Assembly (NCBI GenBank): GCA_036272915.1
Contig: DATAXV010000050.1
Span: 1-9,609 of the forward strand
Length of the DNA: 9,609 nt
Reading direction: 5' to 3'
Source of the DNA: DATAXV01 sp036272915
Lineage (GTDB): Bacteria > Chloroflexota > Dormibacteria > Dormibacterales > Dormibacteraceae
Position 1 is the stretch's first letter; each line of letters begins with the position of its first letter. Position numbers and translations under genes: made by a program. The notes beneath the pieces are model-generated. The model was not told where the DNA came from. It saw only the letters and a list, made by a program, of their open reading frames with translations, and searched no databases. Below are positions 1-6,378 of the stretch, piece by piece.

Positions 1-758
1 ATGGCCGCGATGTCGTAGAAGCCGCCGTCGTCGGCCGCGGCGGAGGAATAGGTGTCGAGCGTGACCTGCCAGTCGGGGTCGTCGGCGTGGAGGTCGTCGG
101 AGAGGTTGTCGACGAAGCTGGCGAAGGGCTCGCGGAACCCGTCGCCCGACCCCTCGAAGTCGAGGTTGACCCCATCGAGGTTCTTGGCCTGGACGGCGGT
201 GGCGATGTTCGCCGCCAGCCGCTGCTGGGCGGCGGTGCTGTCGGACAGCGCCTCCAGGGTCGCGTCGTCGAAGCAGACGATGGTCAGCACGACCCTGGTG
301 CCGGCGGCGTGGGCGCGGGTGGTCAGGTCGGCCAGGTCCTGGCTCTCGTAGCCGTCCCAGCCGGCGCCGCTCTTGTCGAGCGACCCGTCGGGGAGCGCGT
401 TGAGGCCGAAGTAGGCGATCGTGGTCAGCTCGGAGACGTCGAACGAAGTCTCGTCGTCGAGGGTCCAGTAGGGCGCGAAGCCGAACGTCTCCCGCGAGCT
501 CAGCGGCCCGGCGGTGAGCGTCGAGGGGGCGGGCAGGCCGGGGGTCGTCGCCGGCGGCAGCGCGATGGGGCCGGAGACGGGGGTGTGGCCGGGATCGCGG
601 CCGGGGGATCGCTGGCCGATGTTGAGCGCGCGCAGGCTGCCCAGCGGCAATTGCGACGGCCCGGCGATGGGCAGGAGGCAGACGCACGTCGCCGCCAGTA
701 GCAGCGCCAACCGCGCCGACAGTGCTCCTACCAGCAATCCCAGACGACCCACACGCAC
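1..758 (-). CDS. GH18-family glycoside hydrolase, N-terminal part (runs off left edge)
   Basis: The minus-strand frame is open from a GTG at 758 to base 1, giving 252 visible residues; the C-terminus lies outside the window. Residues 1-30 have basic residues followed by a hydrophobic stretch (about 8-30), so it is probably exported or membrane-anchored. A Pro/Thr/Ser/Gly-rich linker (about 35-90) follows, then a TIM-barrel start (FGFAPYW at 93-99, TTIAYFGLN at 112-120). The motif DGVNLDFE at 195-202 is the GH18 DxxDxDxE active site, with Glu202 as the expected acid and Asp200 retained. The second Asp is Asn198, a form I associate with spore-cortex/YaaH-like GH18 enzymes. The likely role is hydrolysis of chitin-like or peptidoglycan N-acetylglucosamine links; the substrate is inferred. 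A purine-rich GGAGGAGGA run lies just before 758. A second in-frame GTG at 752 has better spacing from it and could be the true start. Confidence 0.82.
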   Translation of the reverse strand, partial: MRVGRLGLLVGALSARLALLLAATCVCLLPIAGPSQLPLGSLRALNIGQRSPGRDPGHTPVSGPIALPPATTPGLPAPSTLTAGPLSSRETFGFAPYWTLDDETSFDVSELTTIAYFGLNALPDGSLDKSGAGWDGYESQDLADLTTRAHAAGTRVVLTIVCFDDATLEALSDSTAAQQRLAANIATAVQAKNLDGVNLDFEGSGDGFREPFASFVDNLSDDLHADDPDWQVTLDTYSSAAADDGGFYDIAA

Positions 759-839
759 TCCTCCTCCCCCTGCTGCCGAGGCCTCGCCCGGCTGTCCCTC
801 CTGTGCGTCCGCGGCGCCGTGCTCTAACGGACCTCCCCG

Positions 840-869
840 ATGCTACTGCGAGGTGGATGTGTAAGTAAA
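840..869 (-). promoter_or_regulatory. Candidate promoter of the GH18 gene
   Basis: On the minus strand TTTACT (869-864) and TAGCAT (845-840) are separated by 18 bp. They match the -35 and -10 consensus at four of six bases each. The element sits in the only AT-richer patch of the 160-bp gap upstream of the hydrolase and predicts a leader of about 75 bases. It was read by eye, with no start-site data. Confidence 0.35.
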
Positions 870-881
870 CAAGGAGGATGT
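851..881. repeat. 10-bp direct repeat, 21-bp period, around the candidate GH18 promoter
   Basis: AGGTGGATGT (851-860) and AGGAGGATGT (872-881) match at nine of ten bases and start exactly 21 bp apart, about two helical turns. One copy falls in the spacer of the candidate minus-strand promoter and the other just upstream of its -35. That is where a repressor binding tandem sites would sit. An operator role is inference. Confidence 0.35.
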
Positions 882-918
882 AAGATTTCGTGCGCTCGAA
901 GAAATGCGGTGCCGGAAG

Positions 919-1509
919 TCATCCGACGCGGGCGCCGAGCTCGCCGAGGAGGCCCACCCTGAGCGCCTGCTCGAGCGAGAGGACGGGCACGCCGTAGCGC
1001 CGGGCGGCGAGGTCCAGGGCCTGGAGGCGGCGCTGGCTCGTCCCCGGGACCAGGTGGCGCAGCGTGCGGAGGACGACCGAGCGCCGGTTCGAGAACCGGT
1101 CGAAGACGGGGTCCCAGAGCGTGTCCGAGAGCAGGCAGCTGACCTGCGCGTACTGGGCGCGAAAGCCCTCGTGGCCGTGGATCGCGACCTCGCCCCAGGC
1201 ACTGATCACGCCGACGACGGGGAAGTAGCCGGGGGCCATCAGCAGTCGCTCGCGGCGCGCCCGCTCGAGGCAGGTGCTGAGCGTCCAGAGCGCCCACAGC
1301 CCGCAGTGGCAGTACGCACCCGGGGCCTGGTGGCGGGCCGGCCGCGCCGCCGCCTCCCGAGGACCCCCCAACCGGCACTCGGCCTCGACCGTGCCCGACG
1401 GCCAGACGTAGTTCAGATTCCAGGAGTGGAGCCGGCCGTCATGCAGCCACCAGGCCCTCCAGCCGACCAGCGGCAGGCGGCTGCCGCGCTCCACCGCAGG
1501 TGCGTCCAT
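919..1509 (-). CDS. Conserved hypothetical protein with possible Cys/His metal site
   Basis: This is a 196-residue soluble protein without signal peptide or membrane segment. I chose the ATG at 1509 because GGGAG lies five bases upstream; a TTG at 1521 would add four residues. The N-terminal part has a GWRAWWL strand start (16-22) and one cysteine (C45). Then come H60 and QAPGAYCHCG (61-70, cysteines 67 and 69) and a conserved-looking block WGEVAIHGHEGFRAQYA (105-121). The pattern C-x14-H-x6-C-x-C-G could bind zinc. From memory, the CxCG followed by a WGEV-type block resembles uncharacterised actinobacterial proteins in which the region after the cysteines describes a beta-rich domain. The C-terminal 60 residues are basic and helical, ending in a segment that looks like a short helix-turn-helix. 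The function is unknown. It may be transcribed with the small acidic gene 42 bp upstream. Confidence 0.75.
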   Translation of the reverse strand: MDAPAVERGSRLPLVGWRAWWLHDGRLHSWNLNYVWPSGTVEAECRLGGPREAAARPARHQAPGAYCHCGLWALWTLSTCLERARRERLLMAPGYFPVVGVISAWGEVAIHGHEGFRAQYAQVSCLLSDTLWDPVFDRFSNRRSVVLRTLRHLVPGTSQRRLQALDLAARRYGVPVLSLEQALRVGLLGELGARVG

Positions 1510-1551
1510 CTCCGCTCCCAACCTTACCGAGGGCGGAGCTCAACGCCGAGA

Positions 1552-1953
1552 TCAGACCGGGGGTGTGGCCTCCTCCCCGTCAGGGACTGGGACCTCGTCC
1601 TCCTCGTCGTCGCTGTCACCGGCGCCGAACCAGTTCCGGATCCAGTCCTCGAGCAGTCCCTGGAGGACCACCTCGAAGGTCACCTCGGGGTCCCGGGTGC
1701 CGGGGTTGGCCGCCGCCTGCGCCGCGGCCGCCGCCATCTCCCGCAGGTAGCCAGCGTCCTCCTCTGTGATCTCGCCCTCGCTGTTGTTGACGGCGCGGTC
1801 GCGGAGGATGGCCTCGAGCACGCGGCGGTAGGCGATCGGGCGCCAGGACTCGGGCGCCGCCCCGGGCAGCTGGTTGGCGGCCCAGTCGGCGGCCCTGATC
1901 GCGGATTCGATGAACTGCTGGACATCCTCGGGGAGGGTTGGCTGCTGCTCCAT
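1552..1953 (-). CDS. Small acidic hypothetical protein
   Basis: The product is 133 residues and I do not recognise the family. The N-terminal 110 residues look helical, with an Ala-rich stretch at 74-83. It contains two tryptophans near the end of the helical part (W104 and W108, DWIRNWFG). The tail from 112 is strongly acidic (DSDDEEDE) and ends in a Pro-rich segment, so it is probably disordered. There is no signal peptide, membrane segment or metal motif. No ribosome-binding site precedes the ATG, but TATGCT (1968-1963) ends nine bases before it, as expected for a leaderless or near-leaderless transcript. The gene lies 42 bp upstream of the next minus-strand gene and is divergent from hemW. 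The composition and orderly amino-acid use make it more convincing than the overlapping frames. Confidence 0.65.
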   Translation of the reverse strand: MEQQPTLPEDVQQFIESAIRAADWAANQLPGAAPESWRPIAYRRVLEAILRDRAVNNSEGEITEEDAGYLREMAAAAAQAAANPGTRDPEVTFEVVLQGLLEDWIRNWFGAGDSDDEEDEVPVPDGEEATPPV

Positions 1954-2033
1954 GTCGGGGGCAGCATAGCCGTCCCGGACGGCCGCGGCGGTGGCGCGCG
2001 CCTGTCGAGATCACCGTGAACTCAGAGGTCCGG

Positions 2034-2063
2034 TTGGCAAGGGGCTATGTCTTGCGCTAGCAT
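2034..2063 (+). promoter_or_regulatory. Candidate sigma70-type promoter upstream of hemW
   Basis: TTGGCA (2034-2039) and TAGCAT (2058-2063) are separated by 18 bp, matching the consensus at five and four of six bases. Transcription would begin near 2070, about 200 bases before hemW. The -10 hexamer is identical to that of the candidate GH18 promoter. Confidence 0.4.
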
Positions 2064-2221
2064 GGCCGGGTGCCCAGGGCTTCCTCGGGCGAGGAGAGGA
2101 GGGTCATCGAACCCGATCAAACGTGGACCGGGTGGTGGGCCGCGAGTGCTGGCCGGAGTCGGCGGCTCCCTCGGGGGTAGCAAGTCGAGGAGCGCCATGC
2201 CGGCTCCGGCACCCTTACATG

Positions 2222-2242
2222 ATGCGCCTTGTGGCGCATTTT
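2222..2242 (+). terminator. Terminator-like hairpin just before hemW
   Basis: ATGCGCC (2222-2228) and GGCGCAT (2233-2239) form a perfect 7-bp stem with a TTGT loop, followed by TTT. The T run is short, so termination may be weak. Only 29 bases separate it from the hemW start. It could end a small upstream transcript or act as an attenuator in the hemW leader. The minus-strand side lacks a T tract, so plus-strand action is favoured. Confidence 0.45.
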
Positions 2243-2271
2243 AGGGGTGTGGAAAACGTGAGACTGTAGGG

Positions 2272-3378
2272 GTGAGGTTCTTCCGACACCTCTATCTGCA
2301 TGTACCTTTCTGCAAGCACAAGTGCGGCTACTGCGACTTCAACGCCTATGCCGGCATGGACCGTCTCATGCCCGACTACGTGGAGGCGCTGGAGCGTGAG
2401 CTGAGCGCGGCCGCCCAGAGGCTGCCCTTCGAGACCCTCGACACCGTCTATCTGGGCGGCGGGACCCCCAGCCTGCTGCCCGCCGACCTCTGCCTGCGCC
2501 TCCTCGAATCGGTGCGCTCGACGTTCACCGTCGCCGCCGGCGCCGAGGTCACGCTCGAGGCCAACCCGGCCAGCACCGACGCCGAGAAGCTCGCCGCTTG
2601 GCGGCGGGGGGGTGTCAACCGGCTCAGCATCGGGGTGCAGGGCTTCGACCCGAAGGCGCTGGCCCTGCTCGAGCGCCGCACCGACGGCGCCCAGGCCGAG
2701 CGGGCGGTGGCGATGGCCCGGGAAGCCGGCTTCGACAACATCTCCCTCGACCTGATCTACGGCGTCCCCTTCCAGAGCCCGGAGTCCTGGGAGCGGACCG
2801 TCGAGCGTGCCCTCGCGCTCGAGCCCGAGCACCTCTCCTGCTACTGCCTCAGCTTCGAGGCCGGCACCCTGCTCGACCGGCGCCGCGACAGGGGCCTGCT
2901 GCCCGAGGTCGACGCGGACCGGCAGTGGCTGCAGCTGACCCGTGCCGACCGGCTGCTCGCCGGAGCCGGTTACCGGCGCTACGAGGTCTCCAGCTGGGCC
3001 CGGCCCCACCGCCGCTCCCGCCACAACCGCGCCTACTGGGCCTGCCGCCCGGTCTACGGGGCCGGGGCCGGCGCCCACGGCTATGCCGTCGAGGGCGAGG
3101 GGGCGCGCCGCTGGTGGAACGTGGCCCGGCCCCGCGACTACATCGCCCGGTCGCCCGCGGTGGTGGAGGACGGCGAGGTGCTCGACCCGCGCCTGGCCCG
3201 GGCGGAGCGGGTCATGCTCGGCCTGCGCACCTCCCGCGGCCTCCACCCGCCGAAGGGCTTCGAGACCGAGCTGGCCGGGCTCGAGGAGCAGGGCCTGATC
3301 CGGCGGCGGGGGGAGTGGGCGAGCCCCACCGTCCGCGGCCTCGACCTGCACAACCAGATCGCCCTGGCCGTCCTCTGA
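2272..3378 (+). CDS. hemW: Radical SAM haem chaperone HemW
   Basis: The 368-residue product has the length and domain order of HemW, formerly annotated as HemN-like or oxygen-independent coproporphyrinogen III oxidase. It begins with the LYLHVPFC strand and the cluster motif C14-x3-C18-x2-C21-D-F, which binds the [4Fe-4S] cluster and S-adenosylmethionine. GGGTPS at 62-67 is the conserved SAM-binding glycine motif. There is no cysteine directly after the third ligand (CDF rather than the CGC of HemN), which favours the haem chaperone over the true oxidase. The C-terminal HemN_C-like domain (about 305-368) is complete. HemW proteins bind haem and deliver it to membrane acceptors such as respiratory enzymes. 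The GTG at 2272 is the first start after an in-frame TAG at 2266; the upstream Shine-Dalgarno is poor. The hemW-hrcA order is common in Gram-positive and related bacteria. Confidence 0.93.
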   Translation: MRFFRHLYLHVPFCKHKCGYCDFNAYAGMDRLMPDYVEALERELSAAAQRLPFETLDTVYLGGGTPSLLPADLCLRLLESVRSTFTVAAGAEVTLEANPASTDAEKLAAWRRGGVNRLSIGVQGFDPKALALLERRTDGAQAERAVAMAREAGFDNISLDLIYGVPFQSPESWERTVERALALEPEHLSCYCLSFEAGTLLDRRRDRGLLPEVDADRQWLQLTRADRLLAGAGYRRYEVSSWARPHRRSRHNRAYWACRPVYGAGAGAHGYAVEGEGARRWWNVARPRDYIARSPAVVEDGEVLDPRLARAERVMLGLRTSRGLHPPKGFETELAGLEEQGLIRRRGEWASPTVRGLDLHNQIALAVL

Positions 3379-3423
3379 GGCGGCGCCGGCGGCCCGTACA
3401 CTGATCCCGGTAAGGCCGTGACC

Positions 3424-4434
3424 ATGGAACCGAGAAAGCAGCAGATCCTCCAGGCGGTGGTCCGCGAGTTCGCCGACAGCGCGGTCCCGGTCGGATCAAT
3501 GGCCTTGGTCCGCCGCCACTTCGTCAACCTGAGCTCGGCGACGATCCGGAGCGAGCTGGCCAACCTGGCCGACCTCGGCTACCTGGAGCAGCCCCACACC
3601 TCGGCCGGCCGCGTGCCCACCGACCGCGGCTACCGCTATTACGTCGACTTCCTGATGGGGCCCGAGCACGTGCCCGCCCAGGTCGACGCCTTCATCGCCC
3701 TGGAGCTGGGAAGCGTCCCCGCCGACCCCGGCGGACTGCTCGAGAAGGTGGCGACGACGCTGGCCACGGTCACCCAGACCGCCGCCGTCGCCACCTCCCC
3801 GCACGGTCCGCTGGCCCGCATCAAGCACGTCGACCTGATCTCGCTGGAGCCGCGCGACGTGCTCCTGATCGTGCTCGTCGAGGGCAACCTCCTCCGCCAG
3901 CAGGTGGTCAACGTGGCCGAGGTCATCGAGCAGAAGGACCTGACCCAGCTCGCCGCCCGCATCAACCGCGACCTGGTCGGCCGCGACCGCGACGAGGTCG
4001 AGGTCAGGGCGCTCGGCGCCGAGGGCGCGGACCTGGAGTTGCTGAACAGCCTGGCCGAGATCCTTCGCCAGTTCGAGCAGGGGGCGGGGACGATGGTCGT
4101 GCACGACGGGGTGCGCAACCTCATCCGCCAGCCCGAGTTCGCCGAGGCCTCCCGCCTGCGCGACGTCCTCGAGGTGCTGGAGGAGACGCGGATGCTGGCG
4201 GCGCTGCTCCACGAGCTCGCCGGCGACACCGAGCTGCAGGTGGTGATCGGGTCGGAGAACCGGACCGAGCAGCTCCGCGGCTGCACCATCGCCCTGACCA
4301 CCTACGGTCCGACCCGGAGCATGCGCGGCGTGCTGGGCGTGATCGGCCCCACGCGCATGGACTACGACCGCGTCGTCAGCCGCCTCTGGGCCGTCGCGCG
4401 CCACGCCAGCAACCGGATGGCGGACGCGGTCTGA
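3424..4434 (+). CDS. hrcA: Heat-inducible transcription repressor HrcA
   Basis: HrcA represses chaperone operons by binding the CIRCE operator, and is itself kept active by GroEL. From the ATG at 3424 the product has 336 residues, a normal length. An N-terminal winged helix spans about 1-75, with the recognition segment SSATIRSELANL (37-48) and wing LEQPHTSAGRVPT (54-66), both hallmarks of the family. The remainder is the GAF-like dimerisation domain, with the conserved end VIGPTRMDYDRV (306-317). I prefer 3424 to the GTG at 3418 because TAAGG sits eight bases before the ATG but only two before the GTG. It follows hemW by about 45 bp. TACACT at 3397-3402 could be a -10 giving hrcA its own start, although no good -35 is visible. 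No CIRCE inverted repeat (TTAGCACTC-N9-GAGTGCTAA) was seen anywhere in the window. Confidence 0.95.
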   Translation: MEPRKQQILQAVVREFADSAVPVGSMALVRRHFVNLSSATIRSELANLADLGYLEQPHTSAGRVPTDRGYRYYVDFLMGPEHVPAQVDAFIALELGSVPADPGGLLEKVATTLATVTQTAAVATSPHGPLARIKHVDLISLEPRDVLLIVLVEGNLLRQQVVNVAEVIEQKDLTQLAARINRDLVGRDRDEVEVRALGAEGADLELLNSLAEILRQFEQGAGTMVVHDGVRNLIRQPEFAEASRLRDVLEVLEETRMLAALLHELAGDTELQVVIGSENRTEQLRGCTIALTTYGPTRSMRGVLGVIGPTRMDYDRVVSRLWAVARHASNRMADAV

Positions 4435-4542
4435 CCGTCGCCGCCGGGCGCGACCCCTCGTCCGCCGAGACCTCTTGGTAGGCTTGGAGCGCTTCGCCCG
4501 TTTAACCCCGGGCTACTTCGCGGTATCTAGAAACGACGAGTC

Positions 4543-5154
4543 ATGAGCAATCACGATCCCAACACCCCCCCAACCGAGAAGTCGGAGTCTGACCCGACGG
4601 TAGAGGAGTCGAAGGAGGAAGAGGCGATCAACCGGATCGCGGAGGGAAAGGACGCCCGGTCCGCCGAGGAGAAGGCGGGCGAGGACGGCCGGACCCAGGA
4701 GCTGGTCTCCCAGCTGGAGGCGGCCAGGGACGCGCATCTGCGCCTGGCGGCCGATTTCGAGAACTTCAAGAAGCGTTCCCGCCAGGAGCGGACAGAGCTG
4801 CTCCAGTACGGAACCGGGCAGCTGATCGAGCGGCTGCTTCCCGTCCTCGATGATGCCGAGCGCGTGCTCGAGCACGTCCCCGAGGGTGTCGACGAGAACT
4901 GGCTCAAGGGCGTTCGGATGACCGTGGCCAAGCTGCTCGAGGCGCTCGAGCAGGCCGGCCTGGAGCCGGTCGAGGCCGTCGGCATCCGCTTCGATCCCAA
5001 GCTGCACGAGGCCATCGCCACCGAGGTCTCCGAAGACCACGAGGAGGACACCGTCCTCGACGAGGTGCGGCGCGGCTACCGCCTGCACGATCGCGTCCTC
5101 CGGCCGGCGCTGGTCCGCGTCTCCCGTCTGCCCGCGGCCAAGCAGGAGGGGTAG
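4543..5154 (+). CDS. grpE: Nucleotide exchange factor GrpE
   Basis: GrpE releases ADP from DnaK and so drives the folding cycle. The 203-residue product has an acidic, disordered N-terminus (1-48). A long helix follows that forms the dimer coiled coil (about 50-90, including LAADFENFKKRSRQE at 68-82). The four-helix region comes next (about 92-140), then the C-terminal beta-domain that contacts DnaK (FDPKLHEAI at 150-158; VRRGYRLHDRVLRPALVRVS at 175-194). The domain order and length are complete. The ATG at 4543 has only a weak purine-rich site upstream. The gene lies 108 bp after hrcA, enough for its own promoter, though I found no convincing one and no CIRCE. The stop is eight bases from the dnaJ start, indicating co-transcription and probably translational coupling. 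Confidence 0.95.
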   Translation: MSNHDPNTPPTEKSESDPTVEESKEEEAINRIAEGKDARSAEEKAGEDGRTQELVSQLEAARDAHLRLAADFENFKKRSRQERTELLQYGTGQLIERLLPVLDDAERVLEHVPEGVDENWLKGVRMTVAKLLEALEQAGLEPVEAVGIRFDPKLHEAIATEVSEDHEEDTVLDEVRRGYRLHDRVLRPALVRVSRLPAAKQEG

Positions 5155-5162
5155 GCGGCCAG

Positions 5163-6272
5163 GTGGCGATCAAGCGCGATTACTACGAGGTACTCGGCGT
5201 CGAGCGGTCCGTCGGCGCGGACGAGCTCAAGCGGACGTTCCGCAAGCTGGCCCTCGAGTACCACCCGGACCGCAACCCGGACAAGCCCGACGCGGCCGAC
5301 CGCTTCAAGGAGATCAGCGAGGCCTACGCGATCCTCTCCGATCCCGAGAAGCGCCGCCGCTACGACCTCTTCGGCCACGGCGGCGTCGGCGCCGACGACT
5401 CGGGCTTCGAGAACTTCGGCTTCGGCGACATCTTCGACTCCTTCTTCGGCGGCTTCGGCGCCCGGCCCAACGCGCGCCAGTCGAACCGCGGCGACGACCT
5501 CCGCTACGACCTGACTCTCGAATTCGAGGAGGCCTTCAAGGGCCTCCAGCGGGAGATCGACGTGCCCCGGCTGGTGCGCTGCGAGACCTGCACCGGAAGT
5601 GGCGCCCAGGAGGGCACCAGGGCCGAGGTCTGCACCACCTGCGGCGGTGCCGGCCAGGTCCGCCGCCAGGCGCAGTCGATCTTCGGAATGGTCGTCAACA
5701 TCGTCCCCTGCCCCGAGTGTGGCGGCGAGGGCCGGGTGCTTCGCTCGCCCTGCCCCGACTGCAAGGGCCAGGGCCGGGTCCGCGAGCATCGGAAGGTTTC
5801 GGTCCGGATCCCGGCCGGCGTCGAGGACGGGACCCAGTTCCGCCTCACCGGCGAGGGCGAGGCCGGCCTCCGCGGCGGTCCCACCGGCGACCTCTACGTG
5901 GTCGTCCGGGTCAAGCCCCACGCCTTCCTGATCCGGCGGGGCAAGGACGTGATCCACACCCTCGGCATCAACATCGTCCAGGCGGCGCTGGGCGACACCC
6001 TGGAGATCCCGACCCTGGACGGCCCGGTCGCCTTCCACATGCCCGAGGGCACGCAGTTCGGCCAGCAGTTCCGGCTCGCCGGCAAGGGCATGCCGGACAT
6101 GCGCACCGGCCGCCGCGGCGACCAGATCATCGTCGCCCGCATCGTCGTACCCAAGAGCCTCAACGAGGAGCAGAAGGGTCTGCTCCGAAAGGTGGGCGGC
6201 CTCACCGGCAAGCCGGAGAAGCTGTCCAAGGGCTTCTTCGAGAAGCTCCGCGACGCCATCAACATCGACTGA
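5163..6272 (+). CDS. dnaJ: Type I Hsp40 co-chaperone DnaJ
   Basis: DnaJ delivers unfolded substrates to DnaK and stimulates its ATPase. All type I domains are present in the 369-residue product. The J domain (5-70) has the essential HPD at 34-36, and a Gly/Phe linker spans about 71-110. The zinc domain has four CxxC modules (C140/C143, C157/C160, C183/C186, C197/C200), each followed by a GxG-type pair. The C-terminal substrate-binding and dimerisation domains follow. The Gly/Phe linker is fairly short. The GTG start at 5163 follows AGGCGG and lies eight bases after the grpE stop. dnaK normally sits between grpE and dnaJ but there is no room for it here, so DnaK must be encoded elsewhere. A second dnaJ next to dnaK elsewhere in the genome is possible. 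Confidence 0.96.
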   Translation: MAIKRDYYEVLGVERSVGADELKRTFRKLALEYHPDRNPDKPDAADRFKEISEAYAILSDPEKRRRYDLFGHGGVGADDSGFENFGFGDIFDSFFGGFGARPNARQSNRGDDLRYDLTLEFEEAFKGLQREIDVPRLVRCETCTGSGAQEGTRAEVCTTCGGAGQVRRQAQSIFGMVVNIVPCPECGGEGRVLRSPCPDCKGQGRVREHRKVSVRIPAGVEDGTQFRLTGEGEAGLRGGPTGDLYVVVRVKPHAFLIRRGKDVIHTLGINIVQAALGDTLEIPTLDGPVAFHMPEGTQFGQQFRLAGKGMPDMRTGRRGDQIIVARIVVPKSLNEEQKGLLRKVGGLTGKPEKLSKGFFEKLRDAINID

Positions 6273-6284
6273 CGTCCGGCTTCC

Positions 6285-6315
6285 GACTCCCCTCCAGTGG
6301 CCTTCGAGTCCTTTT
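6285..6315 (+). terminator. Weak terminator-like hairpin after dnaJ
   Basis: GACTC (6285-6289) can pair with GAGTC (6306-6310), and CCTTTTG follows at once. The stem is only five base pairs with a 16-base loop and the T run is four long, so this is a marginal intrinsic terminator. Its place 13 bases after the dnaJ stop and before a new promoter supports a transcript boundary here. Confidence 0.3.
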
Positions 6316-6328
6316 GTCCAGCGTCAGC

Positions 6329-6357
6329 TTGAAAAACTCGGGCGGCGTTGCGACAAT
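6329..6357 (+). promoter_or_regulatory. Promoter of the 56-residue protein gene
   Basis: TTGAAA (6329-6334) and GACAAT (6352-6357) are separated by 17 bp and match the sigma70 consensus at five and four of six bases. This is the best promoter match I found in the window. Transcription would start near 6364, right at the ribosome-binding site GGAGAG (6365-6370), giving a leader of about 15 bases. Confidence 0.5.
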
Positions 6358-6378
6358 GGAAATCGGAGAGCCACGAAA

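Larger units (their letters stand above)
1954..2271. other. Gene-free divergent region between the acidic protein and hemW
   Basis: These 318 bases hold no credible protein gene; the short open frames have Gly/Arg/Pro-rich, shadow-like translations. Going rightward there is a promoter-like element (2034-2063), about 150 bases rich in small hairpins, and a terminator-like hairpin (2222-2242). The 7-base sequence GGGTGCC at 2068-2074 is complementary to GGCACCC at 2208-2214 and could close the whole segment as a stem. Local hairpins include TCCTC/GAGGA (2082-2095) and GGGT/ACCC (2101-2114). This could be a small RNA gene or the structured leader of hemW. I could not match it to 4.5S RNA, TPP, cobalamin, fluoride or c-di-GMP elements. 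Confidence 0.5.

Noticed and set aside
904..2019. Long plus-strand open frame over the two minus-strand hypothetical genes
   Set aside because: It crosses two better minus-strand genes and the gap between them, and its translation is a Gly/Arg/Ala/Pro-rich mixture without domain character, typical of an antisense frame in high-GC DNA.
2143..2151. CIRCE half-site (GAGTGCTGG)
   Set aside because: There is no matching left half nine bases upstream, and the right half diverges at the end.
2060..2215. TPP riboswitch or 4.5S RNA upstream of hemW
   Set aside because: GAACCCGATC resembles a TPP segment, but the CTGAGA core and the other TPP blocks are absent. The SRP RNA core GGAAGGAAGCAGC is also missing.
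2215..3351. Minus-strand open frame opposite hemW
   Set aside because: Mirror of the hemW codon pattern with Gly/Ala/Pro-rich translation; hemW has all the expected motifs.
4471..4490. HspR-type or other heat-shock operator before grpE (two CTTGG copies)
   Set aside because: The copies are direct, not inverted, and do not match the HAIR consensus.
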